Source: Brenneria populi
Lineage (GTDB): Bacteria; Pseudomonadota; Gammaproteobacteria; Enterobacterales; Enterobacteriaceae
Length of the DNA stretch: 64,000 bases
NCBI RefSeq assembly: GCF_036016195.1
Contig: NZ_JAYWTM010000006.1
Location: 372,001-436,000 of the forward strand
Reading direction: 5' to 3'
Every line of letters begins with the position of its first letter. The stretch's first letter is position 1. The position numbers and the translations under genes are program-made. Below, piece after piece: positions 16,396 through 25,709 of this stretch. Below the pieces are notes generated by a model. It did no database searches. It saw only the letters and a list, made by a program, of their open reading frames with translations, and was not told the DNA's origin.

Positions 16396-17730
16396 ATGAG
16401 TAACCGTAAGTATTTTGGGACCGATGGCGTTCGGGGAAAAGTGGGCGATAGTCCGATTACCCCCGACTTTGTGCTGAAGCTGGGCTGGGCGGCAGGAAAA
16501 GTGCTGTCGCGACACGGCTCCCGTAAGATCATCATCGGTAAGGACACCCGAATTTCCGGTTATATGCTGGAGTCTGCGCTGGAGGCCGGCCTGGCGGCGG
16601 CGGGATTGTCCGCCTCGTTTACCGGCCCCATGCCGACGCCGGCGGTGGCCTACCTGACCCGCACCTTCAGGGCGGAAGCCGGTATCGTTATCTCAGCCTC
16701 CCACAATCCCTATTACGACAACGGCATTAAATTCTTCTCCATCGACGGCACCAAACTGCCAGATGAGGTTGAAGAGGCGATCGAAACGGAACTTGAGAAG
16801 CCGCTGACCTGCGTTGAATCGGCGGAGCTGGGTAAAGCCAGCCGCATCGTTGACGCCGCCGGACGTTATATCGAATTCTGCAAGGGGACATTCCCGAGCG
16901 AGCTGAATCTGAACGGCCTGAAAATCGTGGTTGATTGCGCGAATGGCGCAACCTACCACATTGCCCCCAGCGTGCTACGCGAACTGGGCGCGAAGGTCAT
17001 CGCTATTGGCTGCGAGCCGGACGGCATGAACATCAATGAAGAGTGCGGCGCCACGGATGTCCGGCAGTTGCAGGCGCGCGTTCTGGCGGAAAAGGCCGAC
17101 GTAGGGCTGGCTTTTGACGGCGATGGCGACCGATTGATTATGGTGGATCACCTTGGCAATAAAGTCGACGGCGATCAGATCCTGTATATCATCGCTCGGG
17201 AGGGGCTACGCCAGGGGCAGCTGCGCGGCGGCGCGGTGGGAACGTTAATGAGCAATATGGGGCTGGAGCTGGCGCTGAAGCAGCTGGGCATTCCATTCGC
17301 CCGCGCTAAAGTCGGCGATCGCTATGTGCTGGAGATGATGCAGGCCAAGGGGTGGCGTATCGGCGCTGAAAACTCCGGTCATGTTATTCTTCTGGATAAA
17401 ACAACGACGGGCGACGGCGTTATCGCCGGTTTGCAAGTGCTTACTGCCATGATCAGAAACCACATGAGTCTGCACGATCTGTGCAGCGGCATGAAGCTAT
17501 TTCCTCAGGTGCTGGTGAATGTTCGCTACTCGGGCGAGAACGATCCGCTTGAGGACACGCGGGTTCAGCAGATAACGCACGACGTGGAGAAAGAGCTGAC
17601 GGGGCGGGGACGGGTATTGCTGCGCAAATCAGGCACGGAGCCGCTGATCCGCGTGATGGTCGAAGGTGAAAATGAAACGACGGTTATCGAACTGGCCAAT
17701 CGCATCGCAGATGCGGTCAAAGCGGTTTAA
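16396..17730 (+). CDS. glmM: Phosphoglucosamine mutase
   Basis: GlmM converts glucosamine-6-P to glucosamine-1-P for UDP-GlcNAc, peptidoglycan and LPS. The 444-residue alpha-D-phosphohexomutase has the phosphoserine loop SASHNPYYDNGIKFF (about Ser101), the metal loop DGDGDR and the C-terminal phosphate-binding loop RKSGTEPLIRVM. Confidence 0.97.
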   Translation: MSNRKYFGTDGVRGKVGDSPITPDFVLKLGWAAGKVLSRHGSRKIIIGKDTRISGYMLESALEAGLAAAGLSASFTGPMPTPAVAYLTRTFRAEAGIVISASHNPYYDNGIKFFSIDGTKLPDEVEEAIETELEKPLTCVESAELGKASRIVDAAGRYIEFCKGTFPSELNLNGLKIVVDCANGATYHIAPSVLRELGAKVIAIGCEPDGMNINEECGATDVRQLQARVLAEKADVGLAFDGDGDRLIMVDHLGNKVDGDQILYIIAREGLRQGQLRGGAVGTLMSNMGLELALKQLGIPFARAKVGDRYVLEMMQAKGWRIGAENSGHVILLDKTTTGDGVIAGLQVLTAMIRNHMSLHDLCSGMKLFPQVLVNVRYSGENDPLEDTRVQQITHDVEKELTGRGRVLLRKSGTEPLIRVMVEGENETTVIELANRIADAVKAV

Positions 17731-18087
17731 ACCAGGCCGGCATTAGCCGGGGCGGGCTCCCCTGCCCGCCGTCTTCCGCTTCGTCGCCGGCGAGGCTGAG
17801 AAACGCCGCCGCGGTTTTTTATTCGGGTTCGATTCGCCACTGGCTAACCTTAACAATCAAGCAGATAAGGCGTTCAACGACGATTATGTCGCGAAAGACG
17901 CTGTTTTTTTCTTCAATCAGCCAACGGCGGTTAAATTACCCTTGCGTACGCTACAGCCTTTGGTTAGTATTCAGACCCGCTTAATAAGGGATGATGTTTT
18001 CATTCGCTTTAGCGGATTACGCGCGGTTTTTTCCGCAAGAATTTAAAATTCCCATAAATAATGGGGAAAACGGTTACAGGTACAACT
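17731..18087 (+). other. glmM-secG intergenic region
   Basis: These 357 bp hold a GC-rich hairpin at 17751-17770 (GGCGGGC / GCCCGCC, 6-nt loop), a probable glmM terminator without a clear T-run. The rest shows no gene. The secG ribosome-binding site (ACAGG) ends the region. Confidence 0.5.
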
Positions 18088-18423
18088 ATGTACGAAGCTC
18101 TGTTAGTCATTTTCCTGTTGATAGCGATCGGGCTGGTTGCCTTGATCATGCTGCAACAAGGTAAAGGTGCTGATATGGGAGCCTCGTTCGGAGCAGGTGC
18201 TTCCGCCACTTTGTTCGGTTCGAGCGGCTCCGGGAATTTCATGACCCGCATGACGGCGGTACTGGCGACGCTGTTTTTCATTATCAGTCTGGTGCTGGGC
18301 AATATGAGCACTCGGCACGGTAAGGCCGGCGGCGTATGGGATAACCTGAGCCAGCCGGAAAAAGTCGAGCAGAGCACGACGCCTGCCGCGCCTTCTGCGC
18401 CAGCGAGCGATATTCCGCAGTAA
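18088..18423 (+). CDS. secG: Preprotein translocase subunit SecG
   Basis: The 111-residue protein (E. coli 110) starts MYEALLVIFLLIAIGLVALI. It has two TM segments (about 2-23 and 53-72) flanking a glycine-rich cytoplasmic loop (GADMGASFGAGASATLFGSSG) and an Ala/Pro/Ser-rich tail. It stimulates SecYE-SecA export. An in-frame ATG at 18061 is rejected by comparison with the family. Followed by tRNA-Leu, as in E. coli secG-leuU. Confidence 0.95.
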   Translation: MYEALLVIFLLIAIGLVALIMLQQGKGADMGASFGAGASATLFGSSGSGNFMTRMTAVLATLFFIISLVLGNMSTRHGKAGGVWDNLSQPEKVEQSTTPAAPSAPASDIPQ

Positions 18424-18491
18424 TCGTTTTGAGTTTTAAGTAGTACCGACGACGGCGACCGCCGCTGTTGTCGCGCAGCAGTAATTGTGAT

Positions 18492-18578
18492 GCCGAGGTG
18501 GTGGAATTGGTAGACACGCTACCTTGAGGTGGTAGTGCCCGATTGGGCTTACGGGTTCAAGTCCCGTCCTCGGTACCA
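18492..18578 (+). tRNA. leuU: tRNA-Leu (GAG)
   Basis: The 87-nt class II tRNA has acceptor arms GCCGAGG / CCTCGGT, D-arm GGTGGAATTGGTAGACAC, anticodon loop CTTGAGG (GAG), a long variable arm, T-loop GGGTTCAAGTCCC and encoded CCA. It follows secG, the position of E. coli leuU. Confidence 0.97.
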
Positions 18579-18637
18579 ATCCTATAGATAACTTGCTTTT
18601 TGGCGGTTGTCAGCGTAGTATTTGCCACGTTTTCGGA

Positions 18638-18714
<77 letters not shown>

Positions 18715-18849
18715 CTTAACTTTCCGGGTAGCGTTTTTTCAAATAGGCTGTTCATTAAGTTTTCATCGCTTCCGCAGTCGTTTTGAAAGAATCCTTAACC
18801 GAAAGTTAGGCCGCGTTGTTTAGCGGTAATAGGGTCCAGTTGCATAAAG

Positions 18850-18871
18850 CCCCGATATATCGGGGTTTTTT
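18850..18871 (+). terminator. Terminator between metY and rimP, first
   Basis: CCCCGATATATCGGGG, a perfect palindromic stem followed by T6. It would end metY transcripts; read-through is needed to transcribe rimP from the metY promoter. Confidence 0.88.
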
Positions 18872-18893
18872 GTTATTTGGTAACAGAATTACT

Positions 18894-18914
18894 GGGCTAT
18901 TAAGCCCTTTTTTT
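18894..18914 (+). terminator. Terminator-like hairpin abutting rimP start
   Basis: GGGCT-ATTA-AGCCC followed by T7 ends 17 nt before the rimP start codon. It is a second intrinsic-terminator-like structure and a candidate control point for the nusA operon. Confidence 0.7.
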
Positions 18915-18931
18915 ATGTCTTGGGGGTGGGC

Positions 18932-19384
18932 TTGTCCACGTTAGAGCAAAAATTAACAGCGATGATTTCAGCACCAGTCGAAGCATTAGGCTATGAGCTG
19001 GTTGGCATTGAGTTCATCCGTGGTCGCCAATCGACGCTGCGTATCTATATTGATAGTGAAGATGGGATCACTGTTGATGATTGTGCTGATGTCAGTCACC
19101 AGGTCAGCGCCGTGTTGGATGTTGAAGATCCCATCACCGTCGCCTACAACCTGGAAGTATCATCTCCGGGGCTTGAGCGTCCTTTGTTCACGGCGGAACA
19201 TTATGTCCGTTTCATCGGTGAAGAGGTGACGGTGGTGCTGCGTATGGCAGTCCAGAATCGCCGCAAATGGTTAGGGGTTATTAAGGCCGTTGACGGCGAG
19301 ATGATCACCATAACAGTGGAAGGCAAAGACGAAGTGTTCGCGCTGAGCAACATCCAGAAAGCGAACCTGGTACCCCACTTTTAA
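18932..19384 (+). CDS. rimP: Ribosome maturation factor RimP
   Basis: RimP is needed for 30S maturation. The 150-residue protein from TTG 18932 reads MSTLEQKLTAMISAPVEALG, the length and start of E. coli RimP; a G-rich ribosome-binding site (GGGGGTGGG) lies just upstream. In-frame TTG (18920) and GTG (18926) codons are weaker alternatives. N-terminal alpha/beta domain (1-83), then an SH3-like domain. First gene of rimP-nusA-infB. Confidence 0.93.
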   Translation: MSTLEQKLTAMISAPVEALGYELVGIEFIRGRQSTLRIYIDSEDGITVDDCADVSHQVSAVLDVEDPITVAYNLEVSSPGLERPLFTAEHYVRFIGEEVTVVLRMAVQNRRKWLGVIKAVDGEMITITVEGKDEVFALSNIQKANLVPHF

Positions 19385-19405
19385 AGTTTGGATGAGGCAA
19401 CTAGG

Positions 19406-20917
19406 ATGAATAAAGAGATTCTGGCTGTTGTTGAAGCTGTTTCCAACGAAAAAGCCGTCCCGCGTGAAAAGATTTTCGAGGCGTTGGAAACCGCACTGGC
19501 GACAGCAACGAAGAAAAAATACGAACAGGAAATCGATGTTCGCGTCAGTATCGATCGTAAAACCGGCGATTTCGATACCTTCCGCCGCTGGCTGGTGGTC
19601 GAGGAAGTTACCCAGCCAACGCGTGAAATTACCCTGGAAGCGGCGCAGTTTGAAGATCCCGCTCTCGGCATCGGTGATTACGTCGAAGATCAGATCGAAT
19701 CCGTCACCTTTGACCGTATTACCACGCAAACCGCAAAACAGGTTATCGTACAGAAAGTGCGCGAAGCCGAACGCGCCATGGTCGTCGATCAGTTCCGCGA
19801 ACAGGAAGGCGAGATTGTCACCGGCGTCGTGAAGAAAGTTAACCGTGATAACATCTCTCTGGATTTAGGTAATAACGCGGAAGCGGTTATCGGTCGTGAA
19901 GATATGCTGCCTCGGGAAAACTTCCGCCCCGGCGATCGCATTCGCGGCGTGCTGTACGCCGTTCGCCCTGAAGCCCGCGGCGCTCAGCTGTTTGTCAGCC
20001 GTTCCCGCCCGGAAATGCTGGTCGAACTCTTCCGTATCGAAGTTCCGGAAATCGGCGAAGAAGTTATCGAGATCAAGGCTGCGGCCCGCGATCCCGGCTC
20101 CCGTGCGAAAATCGCGGTGAAAACCAACGACAAACGCATTGACCCGGTCGGCGCTTGCGTAGGCATGCGCGGCGCGCGCGTTCAGGCCGTCTCCAGCGAG
20201 CTTGGCGGCGAGCGCATTGATATTATTCTGTGGGATGATAATCCCGCCCAGTTTGTTATCAACGCCATGGCCCCGGCCGATGTCGTTTCCATCGTGGTCG
20301 ACGAAGATACCTGTACGATGGATATCGCCGTGGAGTCCAGCAACCTGGCTCAGGCGATTGGCCGCAACGGCCAGAACGTGCGTCTGGCTTCCCAACTGTT
20401 GAAACAGCATCGTTCGGACGATCGTTGGGAACTGAACGTTATGACCGTGGAAGATCTTCAGGCCAAGCATCAGGCTGAAGCGCATGCCGCGATTGATGTC
20501 TTCACCAAGCATCTGGATATCGACGAAGAGTTCGCCACCGTGCTGGTTGAAGAAGGCTTCTCCTCGCTTGAAGAGCTGGCGTATGTGCCGATCAAAGAGC
20601 TGCTGGCAATCGAAGGGCTGGACGAAGAGACCGTTGAGGTATTGCGTGAGCGAGCCAAGGCCGCGTTAACGACGCTGGCGTTGGCGGATGAAGAAAGTCG
20701 CGGCGACGGCCAACCCGCAGACGATTTGCTCAGTTTACCTGGCCTGTCGCGTGAATTGGCGTTTAAGCTGGCCGCGCGCGGCATTTGCACGCTGGAAGAT
20801 CTTGCTGAGCAGGGCGTCGACGACCTGACGGATATTGAAGAGCTTAATGACGAAAAAGCCGGCGAGCTGATTATGGCCGCCCGTAATATCTGTTGGTTTG
20901 GCGACGAAAACGAATAA
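19406..20917 (+). CDS. nusA: Transcription termination/antitermination factor NusA
   Basis: The 503-residue protein starts MNKEILAVVEAVSNEKAVPR. Order: N-terminal RNAP-binding domain (1-130), S1 (about 135-200), KH1 and KH2 (IGRNGQNVRLASQLL, about 320), then two acidic repeats AR1 and AR2. NusA controls pausing, Rho-independent termination and antitermination. The upstream in-frame start at 19388 adds six non-conserved residues and is rejected. Confidence 0.96.
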   Translation: MNKEILAVVEAVSNEKAVPREKIFEALETALATATKKKYEQEIDVRVSIDRKTGDFDTFRRWLVVEEVTQPTREITLEAAQFEDPALGIGDYVEDQIESVTFDRITTQTAKQVIVQKVREAERAMVVDQFREQEGEIVTGVVKKVNRDNISLDLGNNAEAVIGREDMLPRENFRPGDRIRGVLYAVRPEARGAQLFVSRSRPEMLVELFRIEVPEIGEEVIEIKAAARDPGSRAKIAVKTNDKRIDPVGACVGMRGARVQAVSSELGGERIDIILWDDNPAQFVINAMAPADVVSIVVDEDTCTMDIAVESSNLAQAIGRNGQNVRLASQLLKQHRSDDRWELNVMTVEDLQAKHQAEAHAAIDVFTKHLDIDEEFATVLVEEGFSSLEELAYVPIKELLAIEGLDEETVEVLRERAKAALTTLALADEESRGDGQPADDLLSLPGLSRELAFKLAARGICTLEDLAEQGVDDLTDIEELNDEKAGELIMAARNICWFGDENE

Positions 20918-20942
20918 CGAACTGTAGCAGGAAAGGAACAGC

Positions 20943-23648
20943 ATGACAGATGTAACCGTAAAATCGCTGGCCACAGAGATTCAGACTTCGGTTGACCGCC
21001 TGATACAGCAGTTTGCTGATGCGGGAATTACCAAGTCTGCATCGGATTCTGTGACCCAGCATGAAAAAGAAACATTATTGGCGCACTTGAACCGGGATCG
21101 TGGAAATGCGCCAGGTAAATTGACACTGCAGCGTAAAACGCGTAGCACGTTAAATATTCCGAGCACCGGCGGAAAAAGTAAGTCGGTGCAGATTGAAGTC
21201 CGCAAGAAACGCACTTATGTAAAACGCGATCCTCTCGAAGCTCAAAAAGCGGAAGAGGAAGAGCTGGCACGGCGTGAAGCGGAAGAACAGGCACAACGCG
21301 CTGCTGAAGAGCAAGCCAAACGCGAGGCGGAAGAAAAAGCCAGGCGTGAGGCCGCTGAGAAAGCAAAGCGCGCTGCTGAAGAGCAAGCCAAACGTGAAGC
21401 CGCCGAAAAAGCTAAGCGTGATGTAGCGGAAAAAGAAAAAGTGATTAATCAACAAAACGATAATATAACCAAGCCTGCTCAGGCTGAAAAAGCCCGACGT
21501 GAAGCCGAAGCCGCCGAGCTTAAGCGTAAAGCCGAAGAAGCCGCTCGCCTCAAGGTTGAAGAAGAAGCGCGGCGCATGGCTGAAGAAGCCCGTCGCATGG
21601 CGGAAGAGAACGCCGGACGCTGGGAAGCTGAAAGCGCCAAGCCTGAAGAGTCTGCCGATTATCATGTGACCACTTCGCATCATGCCCGCGAGGCGGAAGA
21701 TGAAAACGATCGTCAGGTTGAAGGCGAACGCCGCAGCCGCGGCCGCGGTAAAGTGACCAAGCAGAAAAAAGGCAACCGTCTGTCCGAATCCAAAGCCGAT
21801 CGCGAAGAGGCCCGCGCCGTTACCCGCGGCGGCAAAGGAAAACGCAAACCCAGTTCGTTGCAACAGGGATTCAACAAGCCGGTTCAGGCCGTTAACCGTG
21901 ATGTCATCATCGGTGAAACGGTTACCGTCGCCGAGTTGGCGAATAAAATGGCGGTGAAAGGCTCCCAGGTTATCAAAGCCATGATGAAGATGGGCGCCAT
22001 GGCCACGATTAACCAGGTTATTGACCAGGAAACCGCGCAGTTGGTTGCCGAGGAGATGGGCCATAAAGTTATTCTTCGCCGTGAGAATGAACTTGAAGAG
22101 GCGGTAATGAGCGACCGCGACACCGGGGCCGCCGCTGAGTCCCGCGCGCCGGTAGTCACCATCATGGGCCATGTCGACCATGGTAAAACCTCGCTGCTGG
22201 ACTACATCCGTTCAACCAAAGTCGCCGCGGGCGAAGCCGGCGGCATCACGCAGCATATCGGCGCTTATCACGTTGAAACCGACAACGGCATGATCACGTT
22301 CCTGGATACGCCCGGACACGCCGCGTTTACCGCGATGCGCGCGCGCGGCGCCCAGGCGACGGATATCGTGGTGCTGGTTGTCGCTGCGGATGATGGCGTA
22401 ATGCCGCAGACCATCGAGGCCATCCAGCACGCCAAAGCGGCGCATGTGCCGGTTGTCGTCGCGGTGAACAAAATCGATAAGCCGGAAGCCGATCCCGACC
22501 GTGTGAAAACCGAACTGTCCCAGTACGGCATCATGCCGGAAGAGTGGGGCGGCGAATCTCAGTTCGTACACGTATCCGCCAAGGCGGGCACCGGCATCGA
22601 CGAACTGCTGGACGCCATCCTGCTGCAAGCCGAAGTGCTGGAGCTGAAGGCGATCCGCAGCGGTATGGCCAGCGGCGTGGTGATCGAATCCTTCCTGGAT
22701 AAAGGCCGCGGCCCGGTCGCGACCGTTCTGGTGCGCGAAGGCACCCTGAACAAAGGCGATATCGTGCTGTGCGGTTTTGAATACGGACGCGTTCGCGCAA
22801 TGCGTGACGAACTGGGACGTGAAATTACCGCGGCCGGTCCGTCCATTCCGGTGGAAATCCTCGGGCTGTCCGGCGTGCCGGCGGCAGGCGACGAAGCGAC
22901 CGTGGTCCGTGACGAGAAAAAGGCGCGTGAAGTGGCGCTGTATCGTCAGGGCAAATTCCGCGAAGTCAAGCTGGCCCGTCAGCAGAAGTCCAAGCTGGAG
23001 AATATGTTCGCCAACATGACCGAAGGCGAAGTTTCCGAGCTGAATATCGTGCTTAAGTCTGACGTTCAGGGCTCTTGCGAAGCGATTTCCGATGCGTTGG
23101 AGAAATTGTCCACCGAAGAAGTGAAGGTGAAAATCGTCGGCTCCGGCGTGGGCGGCATCACCGAAACGGACGCCACGCTGGCGGCCGCGTCGAATGCGAT
23201 TATTCTTGGCTTTAACGTCCGCGCCGATGCGTCAGCGCGTCGTATCGTTGAGTCTGAAAATCTGGATCTGCGCTACTATTCGGTTATCTATGACCTGATT
23301 GATGAAGTTAAGCAGGCCATGAGCGGCATGCTGGCGCCGGAATACAAACAGGAAATCATCGGCCTGGCCGAAGTTCGCGATGTATTCAAATCGCCGAAGT
23401 TCGGCGCCATCGCCGGCTGTATGGTGACGGAAGGCGTGGTTAAGCGTCACAACAAGATTCGCGTACTGCGTGAAAACGTGGTCATCTATGAAGGCGAGCT
23501 CGAGTCCCTGCGTCGCTTCAAAGATGACGTCAACGAAGTTCGCAGCGGTATGGAGTGCGGTATCGGCGTTAAGAACTACAACGATGTCCGTGCCGGCGAC
23601 GTGATCGAAGTTTTTGAAACGATTGAGATCAAACGTACGATTGCCTAA
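20943..23648 (+). CDS. infB: Translation initiation factor IF-2
   Basis: IF-2 brings fMet-tRNA to the 30S subunit and promotes subunit joining. The 901-residue protein (E. coli 890) has an N-terminal IF2 domain, a long charged coiled-coil tract of repeated EEQAKREAEEKAR-type units (about 100-230), and the G domain with G1 GHVDHGKTSLLD, G3 DTPGHAAF and G4 NKID, followed by domains II-IV. Confidence 0.98.
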   Translation: MTDVTVKSLATEIQTSVDRLIQQFADAGITKSASDSVTQHEKETLLAHLNRDRGNAPGKLTLQRKTRSTLNIPSTGGKSKSVQIEVRKKRTYVKRDPLEAQKAEEEELARREAEEQAQRAAEEQAKREAEEKARREAAEKAKRAAEEQAKREAAEKAKRDVAEKEKVINQQNDNITKPAQAEKARREAEAAELKRKAEEAARLKVEEEARRMAEEARRMAEENAGRWEAESAKPEESADYHVTTSHHAREAEDENDRQVEGERRSRGRGKVTKQKKGNRLSESKADREEARAVTRGGKGKRKPSSLQQGFNKPVQAVNRDVIIGETVTVAELANKMAVKGSQVIKAMMKMGAMATINQVIDQETAQLVAEEMGHKVILRRENELEEAVMSDRDTGAAAESRAPVVTIMGHVDHGKTSLLDYIRSTKVAAGEAGGITQHIGAYHVETDNGMITFLDTPGHAAFTAMRARGAQATDIVVLVVAADDGVMPQTIEAIQHAKAAHVPVVVAVNKIDKPEADPDRVKTELSQYGIMPEEWGGESQFVHVSAKAGTGIDELLDAILLQAEVLELKAIRSGMASGVVIESFLDKGRGPVATVLVREGTLNKGDIVLCGFEYGRVRAMRDELGREITAAGPSIPVEILGLSGVPAAGDEATVVRDEKKAREVALYRQGKFREVKLARQQKSKLENMFANMTEGEVSELNIVLKSDVQGSCEAISDALEKLSTEEVKVKIVGSGVGGITETDATLAAASNAIILGFNVRADASARRIVESENLDLRYYSVIYDLIDEVKQAMSGMLAPEYKQEIIGLAEVRDVFKSPKFGAIAGCMVTEGVVKRHNKIRVLRENVVIYEGELESLRRFKDDVNEVRSGMECGIGVKNYNDVRAGDVIEVFETIEIKRTIA
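21441..21443 (+). promoter_or_regulatory. Candidate internal start for short IF-2 isoform
   Basis: An in-frame GTG (Val167, before INQQNDNITKPAQAEKARRE) aligns with the internal GTG start of E. coli IF2-beta (NQQDDMTK context). The purine-rich stretch GCGGAAAAAGAAAAA precedes it. Whether it initiates here is inferred from E. coli. Confidence 0.45.
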
Positions 23649-23680
23649 ATCGGCGTTAAGCGATGCGATAAGTTATTCAT

Positions 23681-23706
23681 GGGGGGCCTTGCGCCCCCCG
23701 ATTTTT
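23681..23706 (+). terminator. Hairpin between infB and rbfA
   Basis: GGGGGGC-CTTGC-GCCCCCC followed by a short T-run, 16 bp before rbfA. Partial terminator or processing site inside the operon. Confidence 0.75.
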
Positions 23707-23721
23707 ACTTGAGGATTCAAC

Positions 23722-24120
23722 ATGGCAAAAGAGTTCAGCCGCACCCAGCGCGTAGCGCAGGAAATGCAAAAAGAAATCGCCATTATTATTCAACGGGAAG
23801 TGAAAGATCCGCGGATCGGCATGGCCACCGTATCCGGCGTTGAGGTTTCACGCGATCTGGCTTACGCCAAAGTGTTCGTGACGTTTCTGAATGACAACGA
23901 ACCGGAGCAGGTGAAAGCGGCGGTTAAGGCGCTGCAAGACGCCTCGGGTTTTATCCGCATGCTGCTGGGTAAGGCGATGCGTCTGCGCGTGGTGCCGGAA
24001 CTGACGTTTTCCTACGATAATTCGCTGGTGGAAGGGATGCGTATGTCCAATCTGGTCACGAACGTTGTCAGACATGACGCCGAGCGTCGTTCGGCGACGG
24101 GCGAAGATCGGGAGGATTAA
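23722..24120 (+). CDS. rbfA: Ribosome-binding factor A
   Basis: RbfA binds immature 30S subunits and is a cold-adaptation factor. The 132-residue KH-like protein starts MAKEFSRTQRVAQEMQKEIA and includes the KVFVTFLND and FRMLLGKAMRLRVVPELTF-like segments. Its stop codon overlaps the truB start (TAATG). Confidence 0.97.
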   Translation: MAKEFSRTQRVAQEMQKEIAIIIQREVKDPRIGMATVSGVEVSRDLAYAKVFVTFLNDNEPEQVKAAVKALQDASGFIRMLLGKAMRLRVVPELTFSYDNSLVEGMRMSNLVTNVVRHDAERRSATGEDRED

Positions 24121-25064
24121 TGAGCCGTCCTCGCCGCCGCGGCCGTGATGTGCACGGCGTATTGCTATTGGATAAACCGCAGGGCATGTCCTCCAATGAT
24201 GTTTTGCAGAAAGTAAAACGGATTTTCAACGCCAATAAAGCCGGCCATACGGGAGCCTTGGATCCGCTGGCGACGGGGATGTTGCCCATTTGCCTGGGCG
24301 AAGCGACAAAGTTTTCGCGCTACCTGCTGGATTCTGATAAACGATATCGCGTTATTGCCCGTCTTGGGCAACGGACGGATACCTCAGATGCCGATGGTAA
24401 TGTGATTGAAACGCGTCCGATCGCTTTTTCTTCCGCTGAGCTGGACGCGGCGCTGGACGCTTTTCGCGGCGCGACGAAACAGGTTCCCTCGATGTACTCG
24501 GCGCTGAAGTATCAAGGTCGTCCGCTCTACGAATATGCGCGTCAAGGGCAGGTCGTTCCACGAGAAGCGCGCGATATTACCGTTTATGAACTGCTGTTTA
24601 TCCGCTGCGAGGGCGATGAGCTTGAACTGGAGATTCACTGTTCGAAAGGCACCTATATCCGCACCATTATTGATGATTTAGGCGAACGGCTCGGCTGCGG
24701 CGCGCACGTGATTTATCTGCGCCGCCTGCAGGTTGCGACCTATCCGGCGCAACGGATGGTGACGCTGGACCAGCTGAACGCATTGCTGGAACAGGCGCAG
24801 GCCGAGGCGCGCTCGCCGGCGCTGAGTCTCGATCCTTTGTTAATGCCGATGGAGAGCCCGGCCATGGGCTTTCCCGAAGTCAATCTGACCCCTGTTACCG
24901 CCGGCTATCTGAAGTTGGGGCAGGCGGTTCAGGCCTCCGGCGCGCCGGCGCACGGCATGGTGCGGATTACCGAAGGCGATGCGCGTAAGTTCATCGGCAT
25001 GGGCGAGATCGACGACGAAGGACGCGTGGCTCCCCGCCGTTTGGTCGTCGAGTTTCAGGAGTAA
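24120..25064 (+). CDS. truB: tRNA pseudouridine-55 synthase TruB
   Basis: TruB makes pseudouridine 55 in the T-loop of nearly all tRNAs and acts as a tRNA chaperone. The 314-residue protein has the catalytic motif HTGALDPLATGMLP (Asp48), the KRYRVIARLG segment and a C-terminal PUA-like domain. Translation is probably coupled to rbfA. Confidence 0.97.
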   Translation: MSRPRRRGRDVHGVLLLDKPQGMSSNDVLQKVKRIFNANKAGHTGALDPLATGMLPICLGEATKFSRYLLDSDKRYRVIARLGQRTDTSDADGNVIETRPIAFSSAELDAALDAFRGATKQVPSMYSALKYQGRPLYEYARQGQVVPREARDITVYELLFIRCEGDELELEIHCSKGTYIRTIIDDLGERLGCGAHVIYLRRLQVATYPAQRMVTLDQLNALLEQAQAEARSPALSLDPLLMPMESPAMGFPEVNLTPVTAGYLKLGQAVQASGAPAHGMVRITEGDARKFIGMGEIDDEGRVAPRRLVVEFQE

Positions 25065-25186
25065 GTCGGCCTGTTGGCGCCTTGCTATCGGGTGAGGCTA
25101 AGAGTAGAATAGCGCGGCTTGACTATTGGGTGGCTGAATTAGAGATCGGCGCCTGTTTTTTTATCTATAATGTTTGGAGTATGACT

Positions 25187-25456
25187 ATGTCTCTAAGTGT
25201 TGAAGCTAAAGCTAAAATCGTTGCAGAGTTCGGTCGCGGCGCTAACGACAGCGGTTCTACCGAAGTTCAGGTTGCTTTGCTGACTGCGCAGATCAACCAC
25301 CTGCAAGGTCACTTTGCCGAGCACAAAAAAGATCACCACAGCCGTCGTGGTCTGCTGCGTATGGTTTCTCAGCGTCGTAAGCTGCTGGACTACCTGAAGC
25401 GTAAAGATGTAGCGCGTTATACCACCCTGATTGAACGTCTGGGTCTGCGTCGCTAA
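25187..25456 (+). CDS. rpsO: 30S ribosomal protein S15
   Basis: The 89-residue protein starts MSLSVEAKAKIVAEFGRGAN and ends LIERLGLRR. GGAG lies 7 nt before ATG 25187. Further upstream in-frame starts (25082, 25181) are rejected. S15 binds the central domain of 16S rRNA early in assembly and represses its own mRNA in E. coli. Confidence 0.98.
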   Translation: MSLSVEAKAKIVAEFGRGANDSGSTEVQVALLTAQINHLQGHFAEHKKDHHSRRGLLRMVSQRRKLLDYLKRKDVARYTTLIERLGLRR

Positions 25457-25475
25457 GCTTTCTGAGTTTCAGTGG

Positions 25476-25501
25476 GAAGGGGCCTTTGCAGGCCCCTTTC
25501 T
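25476..25501 (+). terminator. rpsO terminator
   Basis: GAAGGGGCC-TTTGCA-GGCCCCTTTC just after rpsO, with a modest T-rich tail. The equivalent E. coli hairpin is a partial terminator and a classic RNA-decay substrate. Confidence 0.85.
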
Positions 25502-25550
25502 TCTAGGAAGCGTGAGTAAAACAGAGTAATGTAGTTGTTGTTTTAATTAT

Positions 25551-25648
25551 GATCTTTCATTGCAGAGGTTCGCGCGGCTAATGAGAGGCTTTATCTGCAT
25601 GGGCGGAATAAAGGTTGTCATTAGTCGCGAGGATGTGATGCAAAGATC
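25551..25648 (+). promoter_or_regulatory. pnp leader stem-loop (RNase III target)
   Basis: A long imperfect hairpin precedes pnp. Outer arms GATCTTT / AAAGATC (25551-25557, 25642-25648); inner arms GCGGCTAATGA / TCATTAGTCGC with one G-T pair; top arms CTTTAT / ATAAAG. In E. coli RNase III cleaves such a structure, after which PNPase represses its own translation. The sequence shows the structure; its function is carried over from E. coli. Confidence 0.8.
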
Positions 25649-25709
25649 GGGAGTTCACCGGCGCGTCTATCTTGAACAGGTATGATGCGCCCAAGTTAAG
25701 GATATTATT

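Noticed and set aside
21150..22181. A 343-codon open frame antisense to infB, rich in Phe
   Set aside because: Complement of the Glu/Lys/Ala coiled-coil codons (GAA, AAG) of IF-2; no ribosome-binding site or family match.
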